A stretch of DNA of 64,000 bases from Pirellulaceae bacterium (GCA_026004795.1 BPJV01000001.1:464446-528445); one strand, 5' to 3'. Shown: positions 9,379 to 21,839, counted from the stretch's first letter. The notes: generated by a model from the sequence alone, not told the origin. Program-made: numbers and translations.

Positions 9379-11376
9379 ATGCACGACCAAGCTCCCTCAG
9401 CTAGCGGACCTGACCACCTCAGCCATTCCGCCGCTCCCGAGATTACCGTGCGGGTGATCATCCTGGGACTGATGCTATCGGTGATCATGGGAGCGGCCAA
9501 CGTGTACGTGGGCTTGGTCGCGGGAATGACGGTCTCCGCATCGATTCCGGCGGCGGTGATGGCGATGATCATTTTTAAGCTGCTCAGCCGGTCTTCGAGC
9601 ATCCTGGAGGCCAACCAGGTGCAAACGTGCGCGTCGGCCGGTGAGTCGTTGGCAGCCGGAGTGATCTTCACCATGCCGGCGATGATCCTCATCGGTTACT
9701 GGACCGATTTTCACTACTGGGCGGTGACGGTCATCGCCATGACCGGCGGCTTGCTGGGCATCCTGTTCATGATCCCCATGCGGCGCGTCTTTGTGGTGGA
9801 TAACAAGGACTTGAAATACCCGGAAGGGGTCGCCTGCGCCGCTGTGCTGCAAGCCGGTGAATCGACGCAGGGAGAGGAGGAGACGCGTCAGGAGGCATGG
9901 AGCCTGGTGCAAGGGGGAATCCTCGGTGCCGCGTTCGCCCTGTTGACGAAGTTTTTTCAAGTAATCGCCGGCACGCTCGAGGGGGCAACCGTCATCGGCT
10001 CGCGGCTGCTGTTTTTTGGTGCTGACTTGTCCCCCATGCTCGTCGCCGTGGGCTTCATCGTACGGCTTCACGTGGCCGTGCTCATTTTCCTGGGCGGCGC
10101 TCTGACGTGGCTCATCGGGATTCCCCTGTATGGACTACCGGTCGGTGAAACGGAATCGGCCGTGGAGGCCGCGTATTTCCTGTGGAGCACGCAACTGCGA
10201 TTCGTCGGTGTCGGGGCGATGGTGGTCGGCGGGTTCGCCTCCCTCTTTTCAGTCCGGCATGGACTGACTGCCGCGTTGAGGGAGATGTATCGCAGCTTGA
10301 AACATGGACAAGAGGGAGTCGCCGACCGAGAGCGGGACTTGCCAGCGGTTGCTATCCTGGTGATCGGCGTTTGCTGCGTAGCGATGCTGGCCCTAGTCAA
10401 TTACCAATTCACTCATGGTGGCGGGATCACCGCTCTGTCGACCGTAGTGATGCTGGCAGCCGGCTTCTTTTTCACGGCCGTGGCCAGCTACATTGTGGGG
10501 CTGGTCGGCAACTCCAACAGCCCCGTTTCGGGGATGACGATCACCGCTGTCCTCATTTCCGGGGGCTTGATGACACTATTCCGTTACTCGGGGATGGAAG
10601 CCATGGTGGCCACCCTGGGGGTCGCCGCCATCGTATGCTGCGTCGCCTGCACCAGCGGCGATGTCTGCAATGATCTCAAAACCGGCTCGCTGGTCGGTGC
10701 TGCTCCCCGCCGCCAGCAATTCATGCAGATACTCGGCGTTCTGGCTGCCGCGCTGGTCATGGCCCCGGTGCTGGAACTCCTGCACGAAACCACCGAGGGA
10801 GGGATCGGAGGGAAGGAACTTCCCGCCCCTCAAGCCGGCTTGTTCGCCTCGTTGGTCAAAGGCATGTTCGCCCACGATGGCGCTCTACCTTGGGACAAGA
10901 TCGCCATCGGTGCGGCGACTGGCGTGGTGATTCTGATGATCGACTGGGGGCTACGCAAGTCCGGCTCGACATTTCGCGCCCATCTGATGCCCATTGCCGT
11001 CGGCATGTACCTGCCCTTCGGAATCGCTCCACCGATCTTGATCGGTGGACTGATCGCCTACTGGCACAGCCGGCGCGTGGCGGCTGGCAATCAGGAAAAC
11101 GCTCTCCATCGGGGAGTCCTCTTCTCCTCCGGCACCATTGCCGGCGAAGCGCTGACCAGCGTCGGGCTGGCCATCCTTGCCGCACTCGGGGTGGGCACCT
11201 TCTCACGCGTCCTGACGCGAACCCTCGGCGTTTCGTACCAGGTTCCTGAGAGTACGGTGACCGTCCTCTCGTTGCTAGCTGCCGCTGCCGGCCTCGCACT
11301 GTTCTTCGTCCTCAGTGGCAGCAACAAAGATGCAGCAGGGCAACATTCCGGCACGATGGGCTCAAAATCGAGTTAG
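9379..11376 (+). CDS. OPT-superfamily oligopeptide/metal-chelate transporter
   Basis: A 665-residue integral membrane protein with roughly 14-16 hydrophobic segments. The N-terminal part (EITVRVIILGLMLSVIMGAANVYVGL, SIPAAVMAMIIFKLL) and the conserved KYPEGVACAAVLQAGE segment identify the OPT family. That family imports peptides or metal-siderophore-type chelates by proton symport. Other typical blocks are NSNSPVSGMTI and CTSGDVCNDLKTGSLVGAAPRRQQFMQ. GGAG lies 10 bases ahead of the ATG. The actual substrate cannot be told from sequence. Confidence 0.93.
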   Translation: MHDQAPSASGPDHLSHSAAPEITVRVIILGLMLSVIMGAANVYVGLVAGMTVSASIPAAVMAMIIFKLLSRSSSILEANQVQTCASAGESLAAGVIFTMPAMILIGYWTDFHYWAVTVIAMTGGLLGILFMIPMRRVFVVDNKDLKYPEGVACAAVLQAGESTQGEEETRQEAWSLVQGGILGAAFALLTKFFQVIAGTLEGATVIGSRLLFFGADLSPMLVAVGFIVRLHVAVLIFLGGALTWLIGIPLYGLPVGETESAVEAAYFLWSTQLRFVGVGAMVVGGFASLFSVRHGLTAALREMYRSLKHGQEGVADRERDLPAVAILVIGVCCVAMLALVNYQFTHGGGITALSTVVMLAAGFFFTAVASYIVGLVGNSNSPVSGMTITAVLISGGLMTLFRYSGMEAMVATLGVAAIVCCVACTSGDVCNDLKTGSLVGAAPRRQQFMQILGVLAAALVMAPVLELLHETTEGGIGGKELPAPQAGLFASLVKGMFAHDGALPWDKIAIGAATGVVILMIDWGLRKSGSTFRAHLMPIAVGMYLPFGIAPPILIGGLIAYWHSRRVAAGNQENALHRGVLFSSGTIAGEALTSVGLAILAALGVGTFSRVLTRTLGVSYQVPESTVTVLSLLAAAAGLALFFVLSGSNKDAAGQHSGTMGSKSS

Positions 11377-11619
11377 CCAACCACCTCGCATCGGTTTATA
11401 AATGAATACAGGGCTTTCCTATGCCGTGGCGTCACCGTCTTTGGCTGCGTCCATCCCTGGCCAATGTGGGCAAGGTCCACCCCTGCTGGGGAAGGCCCGC
11501 AGCAGCGAACCGTGCCGTTGCCTGCCGCGGGCATCATGTCGTTCGATGCTAGAAACAAGACGAGGGGAAAGGGGTACAGCATTGCCTGATAGGTATATCG
11601 TCCGGAGATGTGTTAGCCA

Positions 11620-12912
11620 ATGGCGACTGGTCGCAATCCACGAATGAGGCGGGTTACGTTGCACAGCGAATTGACGTTTAAGCAAGATGGTCGACATCAT
11701 CCGCGCCGCACGCCGAGCGTGTCGACGTCAGTCGCCGTCGTCGCGTGCGGACTACTCCCCTGCTTTGGCATCCTGACTGCTCCCGCGGCTTGTCAATCTC
11801 CGCCGCCGCCGCCGAGCAGCCAGCAAGTTGCCGCATCGGGGCCTGACGGCAACGACAAGACGGAGCTTGTGAGTTTTCTCCAAACACAGGTCTCCCTACT
11901 GGAATCCCCCAGCTATCGCGAGCGTCAACAGGCTTACTGGCATCTTCAGCGTCACCCGATTGCGACCTTGCGCGTCATCGAAGCCTCCCTTCCCGGTGCT
12001 TCGCTCGAAGTCGGTTCGCGGTTGGTCGAGCTGCTCACCGAATTCGCGCTCAGCGACTCGGTGGCCGTCAGTGATGGGGCGACGGCGCTTTTGCAATCCA
12101 GTGCACAGCAACTGACGTCGATCGGCCAACTGGCCAACAATGCCTTGTCTTCGATGGCGGATATTCAGGAGCAGCGGGCCATCGACTTGCTAGTGCTCCA
12201 TGGCGCACGGATCGGACCACGGAACTTCGGCATGAACGGCCAGTTCAGCCCCATCGGCGAGCTGGCGTTGACCATCGACGAGACCTTTACCGGCGACGAA
12301 TCGGTGGTTTATCGAATCAAGTATTTAAAGTCTATTGAGACGGTCTTTCTCGCCGGCAGTGCTATCGGTCGCACCCACTTCGAAGCGGTCGCCCAATTGA
12401 AACAACTGCGCAATCTCAAGTTAAAACACGTGACGATCGACCGGGAGGAGCTGCGACTGTTACGCGATTTAACCAATTTGGAGCACTTGGGGATCAACTA
12501 CGTCGACATCGACGACTCGTATGTCGACGTGCTACTCGAATTGCCCATGAGTCAGTCGTTGCGACTGTACGGTACCAGCATTTCAGACGCGGGAGCCGAA
12601 CGGTTGCGACAACAACTCGATGGATTGGAAATCACCTGTTTGCGCGGCGGCTTTCTCGGCGTAGGCACGGAGTTGCTGTCCAACACGGTGGTCGACCGTG
12701 TCACCCCTGGCTCGGCGGCCGACGAAGCGGGGCTGCTTCCAGGCGATGAGCTGACGCACATTCAAGGAGAACCGATCAAGACATTCATGGATCTCCGTCA
12801 GGAATTGGGAAAGTTCGTAGCTGGCGAGGAGGTGACCATCCGCTTCAAGCGCGGCCAGCAAGAAATGGAAGTCGTTGCCCGGTTGAAGGAAGAGCCTGAT
12901 TTGCCGCGGTAG
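11620..12912 (+). CDS. Exported PDZ-domain protein with leucine-rich-repeat-like region
   Basis: A 430-residue protein. A basic N-terminus is followed by a hydrophobic stretch (about 33-58, VSTSVAVVACGLLPCFGILTAP) and a proline/glutamine-rich linker, which suggests export or anchoring. Residues about 225-345 contain repeating strands (LRNLKLKHVTIDREELRLLRDLTNLEHLGINYVDI) like leucine-rich repeats. A C-terminal PDZ domain (about 345-425; GFLGVGTELLSNTVVDRVTPGSAADEAGLLPGDELTHIQGEPI) would bind peptide ends. No protease domain is present. A scaffold or regulatory role in the periplasm is an inference. GGAGATG lies about 10 bases before the chosen ATG. Confidence 0.8.
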   Translation: MATGRNPRMRRVTLHSELTFKQDGRHHPRRTPSVSTSVAVVACGLLPCFGILTAPAACQSPPPPPSSQQVAASGPDGNDKTELVSFLQTQVSLLESPSYRERQQAYWHLQRHPIATLRVIEASLPGASLEVGSRLVELLTEFALSDSVAVSDGATALLQSSAQQLTSIGQLANNALSSMADIQEQRAIDLLVLHGARIGPRNFGMNGQFSPIGELALTIDETFTGDESVVYRIKYLKSIETVFLAGSAIGRTHFEAVAQLKQLRNLKLKHVTIDREELRLLRDLTNLEHLGINYVDIDDSYVDVLLELPMSQSLRLYGTSISDAGAERLRQQLDGLEITCLRGGFLGVGTELLSNTVVDRVTPGSAADEAGLLPGDELTHIQGEPIKTFMDLRQELGKFVAGEEVTIRFKRGQQEMEVVARLKEEPDLPR

Positions 12913-12969
12913 CATCTTTTTTCTGCTCCCGACACCCGCCCTAGCATTTGGACGAGAGGAGCCCTGGGA

Positions 12970-14130
12970 TTGGCGGACACGACGATCGACTTCCAGGAAT
13001 GGACGAGCCACCACGTGCGGCGATTTCGCCGTCGCCTTCTCCATTGGTTCAGTGCCCACCGACGCGATTTGCCTTGGCGAAAAGATCGAAATCCGTATGC
13101 GATTTGGATCAGCGAGATCATGCTTCAGCAGACGCAAGTCGCCACGGTAATCCCCTACTTCGAACGTTTCCTGGCCCGCTTTCCCGATGTCCACGCTCTG
13201 GCTCAGGCGACGGAGGAAGACGTTTTGCAGGTGTGGGCTGGATTAGGATACTACCGCCGCGCGCGCCAGTTGCACACCGCCGCAAAACAACTTGTTGCAC
13301 AAACCAATGGGCGGTTCCCACAACGGGTGGACCAACTGCAGCAGTTGCCGGGCATCGGGCGCTACACCGCCGCGGCCATTGCCTCCCAGGCATTCGACGT
13401 TCCCGCGGGGATTCTCGAGGCGAACACCCAACGCGTCTATGCTCGTCTGCTCGCCCTTGAGGGAGACCCACGACGCGGGCTGGCGCAGCGCATTTTGTGG
13501 CAATTCGCCGAACGTTTACACGCGGTTGGCGAGGGAAAAGCAGGGGAGTTGAACCAAGGGCTGATGGAACTGGGGAGCCTGATTTGTTCTCCCACTTCGC
13601 CTGCCTGTACCCGCTGCCCGGTCGCCGACCAGTGTTCAGCTCAGCGTAACGGCGACGCTGCCGCATACGGCACGTTCTCGCGACGCCCCCGCGTGACCGA
13701 ACTGCATCATGCCGCGCTGTTGATTCGGCGAGGAAACCGCTGGCTGATGCGGCAGAACGATGCCCACCAGTGGTGGACCGGGCTGTGGGACTTCCCGCGC
13801 ATCGAATTGCCTGCCGAGTTGGCCACCGCTGCTGGTCGCAGCTCCCCGTCCGTCAAGGGACGGCACCAGCCCTTGCCTGCCGACGTGGCAGCAAAACTCC
13901 AGGAGCTTGCCCACGCATCCTATACGCTCTCCTGCCGCCCACACCATTTGGTCGGCCGCCTCACCCACTCAGTTACTCGTTTCCGCATTCGCTTGCAATG
14001 CATCGTGGCGGAAGGCCACCGCATTCGCCTTGCTCACCTGCCCGGACAGTGGAAGTGGGTGGAACCATCGGCACACTCTCTTCCCTTCACTTCAACCGCT
14101 CGGCGGATTACCCAACAGATACTCACCTAA
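12970..14130 (+). CDS. mutY: A/G-specific adenine glycosylase MutY
   Basis: A 386-residue base-excision-repair enzyme that removes adenine mispaired with 8-oxoguanine. It starts at TTG with AGGAG 9 bases upstream. The catalytic-site glutamate is in SEIMLQQTQV (E49). The helix-hairpin-helix is LQQLPGIGRYTAAAIAS (about 123-139). The [4Fe-4S] cluster cysteines are C206, C213, C216 and C222 with the standard 6-2-5 spacing. The C-terminal half (from about 238) is the NUDIX-like 8-oxoG recognition domain. The usually invariant catalytic aspartate after the HhH (D of LDGNV in E. coli) is a glutamate here (E150, ILEANTQRV). Confidence 0.94.
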   Translation: MADTTIDFQEWTSHHVRRFRRRLLHWFSAHRRDLPWRKDRNPYAIWISEIMLQQTQVATVIPYFERFLARFPDVHALAQATEEDVLQVWAGLGYYRRARQLHTAAKQLVAQTNGRFPQRVDQLQQLPGIGRYTAAAIASQAFDVPAGILEANTQRVYARLLALEGDPRRGLAQRILWQFAERLHAVGEGKAGELNQGLMELGSLICSPTSPACTRCPVADQCSAQRNGDAAAYGTFSRRPRVTELHHAALLIRRGNRWLMRQNDAHQWWTGLWDFPRIELPAELATAAGRSSPSVKGRHQPLPADVAAKLQELAHASYTLSCRPHHLVGRLTHSVTRFRIRLQCIVAEGHRIRLAHLPGQWKWVEPSAHSLPFTSTARRITQQILT

Positions 14131-14141
14131 CCGGTTCACGC

Positions 14142-16325
14142 CTAAGGACCTGATGCCGCATCAGCCTCGCGAGACGCCGCGCCGATTTCTTCTCCGCCGG
14201 TCGCTTCCGCACGCGCATACAAAGCCAGTGCATCGATCTGTTCAACCAGCGCAAACCCCTCCGCGAGGGCCTCCTGTTCCAAACGGGCGATCTGCTCCGG
14301 TGTTTGATGCCAATGGTCGTCACGGTCGATGATCAGCCACTGGTAAGCGCGTAGGGGATGCCCACGTCGATCGGGTAGTTCGGCCAGCTGCCGGCGGCGC
14401 TGCCAGTACTGCCCGATGGTCTCCAATTCCTCCAGACCAACCAGGTGAGCAGCGGCGCGTCCGGTGGCCAAGGCCGTGGTCGGCGATGGGGAAGTTCGCA
14501 GGCGTGCGGTCACCCGACTGAGCCACTGTCCGGGCGGCGTTTGCGGCCCGCGACTCCAGTCGTTGCCTACTCCATAGGTGCGGGCGCGCACATCGATCAG
14601 CGTGTCGTTGCTCCATGGCATCTGTCCCACGTAGAGGCTGAGAAGGCAACCACTGACCAGAGCGCCGCACGCGGCTGCCATGGAACGGCCGACGCGATGG
14701 TGGGCACTCCCGGTGGCATCTGCCTGCCGTTGCCAGCCCGGGGCAGTTCGCCAGCTCGATCCACTCCCACTACCGACAAGGGCTGCCATCCAAAGAATCG
14801 GCAGAATTGCCGTGGAGTATTGAAAAGCGATACTGGCGGCCGGTGCATGATCCCAGACAACCAACACCCCCAGTGGCAAGGCGGCCGCCAACAACACTGG
14901 CCATCCGCGGGCCAACGATCCGAGGTAGCAAGGAATCATCAGACTAAGTACGAAAGCGATTTTCGCAGGCTCGAGCAACTCACCCCAAAAAGCGCTCGGC
15001 CGCCGCAGGGGGCTGAGCATGATCTCCCACCACGAATTCCCCAGAGCAACAAACCGGCCCGTCTGAAACTGGGCCAAGCCGCTGTAGCGATAAACGAGCA
15101 AGAATCCCAACACGCACCCGACCAATACCGCGCCCCATGTCCAGGGACCATGGTGCATCCAAGTGCCGGCAGTGGCCGAAGCCGCGCCATGCTCGGACGA
15201 GCTGGGCATATCGTTACCATTCCGAGGTGATAGCTTCCACTCTCGCCACGCCAGCCACGTCGCCACGGCAGAGAAACAGCCGACAACGACGATTACATCT
15301 TCTTGCATCGACATCGCCAGGAGCGCCGCCCCCAGGGCTCCCCAGCAATGCCGTGCAGCAAGTAGTACCAGGGCGATCCACAACAGGGGAAGAGCCACGG
15401 AAATCGGATGCCAACCATAGGTGTATGCGAGGTTCATCTGGCCCACCACCGGATGCACTAGCCAAGCGACCGCCAGGATAGCCGATGACCACGCAGGAAA
15501 ACGGAGACGCACAGCAAACCAATACAACAACAGAGCGCTACCACCAAGACACACCGCCTGCAGCATGAAAATCGGGTACACCGACGGCCACAGACGCCAC
15601 AGCGGAACTAGCATCAGCAGTCCGGGATTGAAATGATCCCAGAATGGGGGAAGTACCGGGCTTTCCCGTAGAAATCCTCTTCCGGACGCCGTGCTGGCCA
15701 CCCGTTGCATGAAGTGGCCGAAATCGTTGTAACCCAGCAGAAAATGCTCATAGTACCGAGTCGACTGCCAATACCACCATCCACTAGCGGCCAAAGCGCA
15801 CCCCGCTGGCAACAACACCGCTCGCTCTCGTGGCCAGCCGTCCAGTTCCACGTCGTCGGGCACCACCATGGCGAAACTTATACCCGTCCAACCGACCAGC
15901 CACAGCACTTCCCAATAACTGGGTGGCAACGAGAGGAGTCCCGCCAGCCGCAACAAGTACAGCAGAGCAGGCAGGGCAGCGATTGCCAGCACCATCATCG
16001 CCCGGCGAGCAGCACGCGGTTGACGGCGCTGCGCAGTACCGCGGAGCACCAGCCAGGCAACGGCCACGATTCCCCCCAACAGCCAGGAGGCCGTCGAGGC
16101 CAGGAGCGGTTCCAGTGCGGCCGGCTCGGCCCCCAAAGTTGCGTATCCGACCATCATATAGCGACGGGCCGACAGGCAGATGCCGGCCCACCACCAACAG
16201 CCACCAATTCCCAGGGCCAACCATCGGTCCCGATCGGCATGCCATGGCGCCGCTCTCTTGGTTGTCGGTCGCTCGATCGGCCGAACCATCCGGTGACGTT
16301 TTCCCTCGTGGCGATGATGACTCAT
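14142..16325 (-). CDS. DUF2079 family polytopic membrane protein
   Basis: A 727-residue protein with about 12 hydrophobic segments in the first 520 residues and a soluble C-terminal part. The block YYEHFLLGYNDFGHFMQRVASTASGRGFLRESP followed by DHFNPGLLMLVPLW is characteristic of DUF2079. These proteins resemble GT-C-fold glycosyltransferases (D-F-G-x-F near the first luminal loop, later QEDVIVVVGCFSA). A lipid-linked sugar transferase role is plausible but unproven. The gene converges on mutY (11-base gap) and diverges from thrS. Confidence 0.82.
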   Translation of the reverse strand: MSHHRHEGKRHRMVRPIERPTTKRAAPWHADRDRWLALGIGGCWWWAGICLSARRYMMVGYATLGAEPAALEPLLASTASWLLGGIVAVAWLVLRGTAQRRQPRAARRAMMVLAIAALPALLYLLRLAGLLSLPPSYWEVLWLVGWTGISFAMVVPDDVELDGWPRERAVLLPAGCALAASGWWYWQSTRYYEHFLLGYNDFGHFMQRVASTASGRGFLRESPVLPPFWDHFNPGLLMLVPLWRLWPSVYPIFMLQAVCLGGSALLLYWFAVRLRFPAWSSAILAVAWLVHPVVGQMNLAYTYGWHPISVALPLLWIALVLLAARHCWGALGAALLAMSMQEDVIVVVGCFSAVATWLAWREWKLSPRNGNDMPSSSEHGAASATAGTWMHHGPWTWGAVLVGCVLGFLLVYRYSGLAQFQTGRFVALGNSWWEIMLSPLRRPSAFWGELLEPAKIAFVLSLMIPCYLGSLARGWPVLLAAALPLGVLVVWDHAPAASIAFQYSTAILPILWMAALVGSGSGSSWRTAPGWQRQADATGSAHHRVGRSMAAACGALVSGCLLSLYVGQMPWSNDTLIDVRARTYGVGNDWSRGPQTPPGQWLSRVTARLRTSPSPTTALATGRAAAHLVGLEELETIGQYWQRRRQLAELPDRRGHPLRAYQWLIIDRDDHWHQTPEQIARLEQEALAEGFALVEQIDALALYARAEATGGEEIGAASREADAASGP

Positions 16326-16517
16326 AAGTAGCTTTTGCCTAAGCGCAATCGGATGGGAACAGCAGAAGGATACGAGGATTGCCGGGCCGGAGCCGCTCTA
16401 ATCCCCGAGATCGCTTACCGATCTATGCTGGCCCGGGTTGTCAATCTGTCACTTGGCCGCCATCCTTTTTCAGTACCAAAGTACGTCGTTGATTCATTCT
16501 CACGAGGCCCGCTTGCG

Positions 16518-18710
<2,193 letters not shown>

Positions 18711-18871
18711 GCTTGGCCGTTACCTGATGCCGCCCGTTAGCCTCCAATTCTGAATCAACGCCACGGTTCGATGTCGTTTCGCCACCACCAGCAGTTGCGC
18801 TTCAGCCCCGGAAGAAAAACGCCATCGCCGTCGCATGCCAATTCCGGGATTATGGGAGCGGTGTTCTCGGC

Positions 18872-19996
18872 TTAGGTTCGTGCGGTAGCCCCCTCGCACT
18901 CGGGAGACATCTGGTTGAGCGCATCGATCAATTGGCGTAATCGACCAAGCTGCTTGCGATCGAAATGCAGTTTCAATCGTGGCAAGTGGGCGATCTCAGG
19001 CTCATTGGCTTCTGGCGGAAGGGCTTCCCCTTGCTCGATCTTGCCGGATACCAGAATGTCGGAGAACTGATCGTTAAGTTCCTCGATCTCCTCAGCGGTC
19101 AGTGGACACCGCATGCGTAGGACTAGTGTATCGCCGACATAGCGCATGCTGTGATACACCCGATAAAACCGCAAGGTTTCATCGACCGCCTCGTGGACAC
19201 TGTCGGTGACTTTATACAGCGACAAGTCTTCCGGGCTGATCATGCCATCGCGAAGTAGCGTATCTTCGATGAACTCGTGGAAGTGACTCCAGTAGTCTCC
19301 CCCCGGTGCATCGAGAAGAACGACGGGAATCATCGTCTGCTTACCCGTCTGCAGCAAGGTGAGGACCTCCGCCGTTTCGTCGAGCGTCCCGTAGCCGCCC
19401 GGCAGGGAACATACGGCACTGCATTCCTTGACGAACATCAACTTCCTGGTGAAGAAGTACTTCATGGTGACCAGCTTGGGGTCCCCATCGATGACTGGAT
19501 TCGGGGCTTGCTCGAATGGCAACATGATGTTCAGCCCCATCGACAACTCTCGCCCCGCGCCCACGTGTCCGGCCTCCATGATTCCCCCGCCTGCCCCGGT
19601 GATGATCATCCATCCGTGCGATGCCATACAACGAGCGAACTCCATTGCCTGTTGGTAATTAGGATGATCGGGCGGCGTTCGCGCCGAGCCGAAGATGGTG
19701 ACCTTGCGCCGCCGTCGATACGGCTGAAAGACCTTGAAGGCGTAACGCAGTTCGCGCAATGTGCGGCTGAGGATTTTCAAATCACCGAGCGTCGTGCCGT
19801 CGGATTCGAGTTGGCGGATCGTCCGCTCCATCATCTCGATCAAATCAGCTCGTTGGACGCCTGCACCGGGAGCATCGGCCGGTTCGTCGGCCGGCTGCGG
19901 ACGTTCCTTTTCATCTTCCCCTTCGGCTTCCGGATGCTTTCTCAGGTCTTCCTCGTCAGCGGCATGTGATCGCTTCAGCTCTTCCTCATTTGCCAT
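18872..19996 (-). CDS. LOG-family (TIGR00730-type) Rossmann-fold protein
   Basis: A 374-residue protein. An acidic, charged N-terminal tail (about 1-45) precedes a Rossmann-type domain with VTIFGSARTPPDHPNYQQA, GAGGGIMEAGHVGAGRE and the hallmark PGGYGTLDE loop (about 198-206). The family includes cytokinin-activating phosphoribohydrolases and nucleotide 5'-monophosphate nucleosidases, so cleavage of an N-glycosidic bond in a nucleoside monophosphate is likely, with substrate unknown. The C-terminal extension (about 290-374) is longer than in plain LOG proteins. AAGGAA precedes the ATG. Confidence 0.85.
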   Translation of the reverse strand: MANEEELKRSHAADEEDLRKHPEAEGEDEKERPQPADEPADAPGAGVQRADLIEMMERTIRQLESDGTTLGDLKILSRTLRELRYAFKVFQPYRRRRKVTIFGSARTPPDHPNYQQAMEFARCMASHGWMIITGAGGGIMEAGHVGAGRELSMGLNIMLPFEQAPNPVIDGDPKLVTMKYFFTRKLMFVKECSAVCSLPGGYGTLDETAEVLTLLQTGKQTMIPVVLLDAPGGDYWSHFHEFIEDTLLRDGMISPEDLSLYKVTDSVHEAVDETLRFYRVYHSMRYVGDTLVLRMRCPLTAEEIEELNDQFSDILVSGKIEQGEALPPEANEPEIAHLPRLKLHFDRKQLGRLRQLIDALNQMSPECEGATART

Positions 19997-20327
19997 GGGC
20001 TAAGGTTCCTTGTTGGGGATAGATGACTGCAAAGACCAATGGTTGAATTCCCCTGGCCGTCAACTCGTACGACTAAGGGAGGGTTCTTTTGAATACGATG
20101 CACCGCGCGGGCGTCAGAAACCGCCAGCGATGTGGCAAGGCTCCGACGACAGGCGATCGGGCCAAATCCAAATATCGAACAGAAACAGAGTGTCAATCTT
20201 AATGGATGCAACGATCGACACAAACAGCAGCCATCGCACGCGACGCACCACGCCACACCATGCACCAACCAAGCTGCTTGACTTGCACGCCCCGACAGGC
20301 CATCACAGCAGAAGGGGCCCCCGATCT
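19997..20327. other. Intergenic, nothing recognised
   Basis: A 331-base gap between two minus-strand genes. No supported frame, RNA or repeat is visible. It probably carries the promoter of the LOG-family gene. Confidence 0.4.
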
Positions 20328-21131
20328 TTATGCCAGTGAGGCGAGAACGGCTAGCACCATCCCCCCGAGCCACCCTGCAACTAAGTACGAACTACGTGAC
20401 GAAAGTTCTTCCTCCTCACCGACGCATCGAGCAACGCGATAGGGGATCATCCAGGCAATGCAACTAGCCGTGGTAATCGTGGTGGCCACCAAGGGGGCAA
20501 GCATCTCCAGCGGTTCGGTCCCCACGGCGAGACCAGGCACCTCCGCCAGGCCGACGAGTACCGCCAGAGCGAATCCCCACAAGCCGACGCTGGCGATTGC
20601 CGCGAGCCGACTTATTAGGCGCAGGTTGTGGCCGGGGGCAGATGTCCACGATGCCAAGTTCCCATCTTGGGCCAATCCCAACGTGATGGTCCAACAACAG
20701 GCAGCGGCCGTCACGCTAGCGAGAAAGTAGACCAGACTCCAACCGATGCCGGTACCCTGGGCAAGGAGGAAGCAATGGGCATGCAACCACGCTTGCCCGG
20801 TGAGGAGCGTGAACAGAGCCAACCGCGCCGCACGGTAGGTCGACGAAGTGGATGGCTGCGGTGTTGCCGGTGCCACAGCAAGACAGACGCTGGCGGCCAG
20901 CACCAACATCGCCGCCAGGGGCAACTGAATCGCGTGCGGGCAACGGTGCGTCTCCCCACACCATGGCACGACAAAGGCTGCTCCGCCGAGAGACAGCAGG
21001 CAGGCCCCCATTAGCCAGCGGGGCAGCACTCCGGGGAGAAGGCCAACCGCCATCCACAGCATCAGCGCTAACCATACGCTAGTAGCGGAGGCGGCTCGCT
21101 CGACATCGGTCCAAATGGCCCACCCGCTCAT
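20328..21131 (-). CDS. Eight-helix membrane protein translationally coupled to folE
   Basis: A 267-residue protein with about eight hydrophobic helices (for example SVWLALMLWMAVGLLPGVL, LPLAAMLVLAASVCLAVA, YLVAGWLGGMVLAVLASLA). I do not recognise a family. I chose the ATG at 21131 because its first base is the last base of the folE stop codon (TAATG), the classic sign of translational coupling. The upstream in-frame codons lie inside folE. Co-expression with GTP cyclohydrolase hints at a link to folate or pterin metabolism, but this is only context. Confidence 0.65.
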   Translation of the reverse strand: MSGWAIWTDVERAASATSVWLALMLWMAVGLLPGVLPRWLMGACLLSLGGAAFVVPWCGETHRCPHAIQLPLAAMLVLAASVCLAVAPATPQPSTSSTYRAARLALFTLLTGQAWLHAHCFLLAQGTGIGWSLVYFLASVTAAACCWTITLGLAQDGNLASWTSAPGHNLRLISRLAAIASVGLWGFALAVLVGLAEVPGLAVGTEPLEMLAPLVATTITTASCIAWMIPYRVARCVGEEEELSSRSSYLVAGWLGGMVLAVLASLA

Positions 21132-21724
21132 TATTTGGCGCTGCCGGATATCAGGCTGAGAATCTCGGCCCGGGAGGAAAGATTGTTGCGAAAGACCCCG
21201 CGCATGGAAGAGGTAAGGCAACTACTACCGGGCTTCATCACGCCACGGATGGTCATGCAGGTATGGGTAGCTTCGATGACGACGGCCACACCACGCGCAC
21301 TAAGGTTCTCTTCGATCATTTTCGCGATATCGTCGGTCATTCTCTCTTGCACTTGAGGTCGGCGTGCCACCTCTTCCACCACGCGTGCGAGTTTGCTGAG
21401 GCCTACTACTTTGCCGTTGGGTAGATAGCCGATGTGAGCTTTGCCGTAGAAGGGGAGAAGATGGTGTTCGCACATACTGCAAAAGGAAATGTCCTTTACC
21501 AGCACGATTTCGTCGTACTCTTCGGTAAAAACCTTTTCCAGGTGAATGGTCGGGTCTCGATGCAAACCGGCAAACATCTCGGCGTACATCCTCGCCACGC
21601 GCGCAGGCGTCTCGCGCAACCCTTCCCGGTCTGGATCTTCCCCGACAGCAGCCAAGATTTCGCGGACTGCCTTTTGAATTCGCTGTTGGTCGATTTCTGC
21701 TGAAGTTGCCGCAGCTTGATGCAT
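21131..21724 (-). CDS. folE: GTP cyclohydrolase I
   Basis: A 197-residue enzyme that converts GTP to dihydroneopterin triphosphate, the first step of tetrahydrofolate and, in some bacteria, tetrahydromethanopterin or queuosine synthesis. The zinc ligands are visible: C85 and H88 in [11 protein letters not shown] and C156 in [10 protein letters not shown]. The GxLRETPxRVARMY block and the [27 protein letters not shown] block are standard. The ATG at 21724 ([11 protein letters not shown]) gives a normal-length protein. The longer frame adds 42 uncharacteristic residues. Confidence 0.96.
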   Translation of the reverse strand: MHQAAATSAEIDQQRIQKAVREILAAVGEDPDREGLRETPARVARMYAEMFAGLHRDPTIHLEKVFTEEYDEIVLVKDISFCSMCEHHLLPFYGKAHIGYLPNGKVVGLSKLARVVEEVARRPQVQERMTDDIAKMIEENLSARGVAVVIEATHTCMTIRGVMKPGSSCLTSSMRGVFRNNLSSRAEILSLISGSAK

Positions 21725-21839
21725 GATGATGACGGTCTCTCGAGGGAGGAAAGTAAAATCGATCGTAGTCGGAACGACCGTTAATTTGCCGGTAGTACAA
21801 CAAGTAGCCTGGTCTGGCAAGTGGCCAACCGCGCCAACA

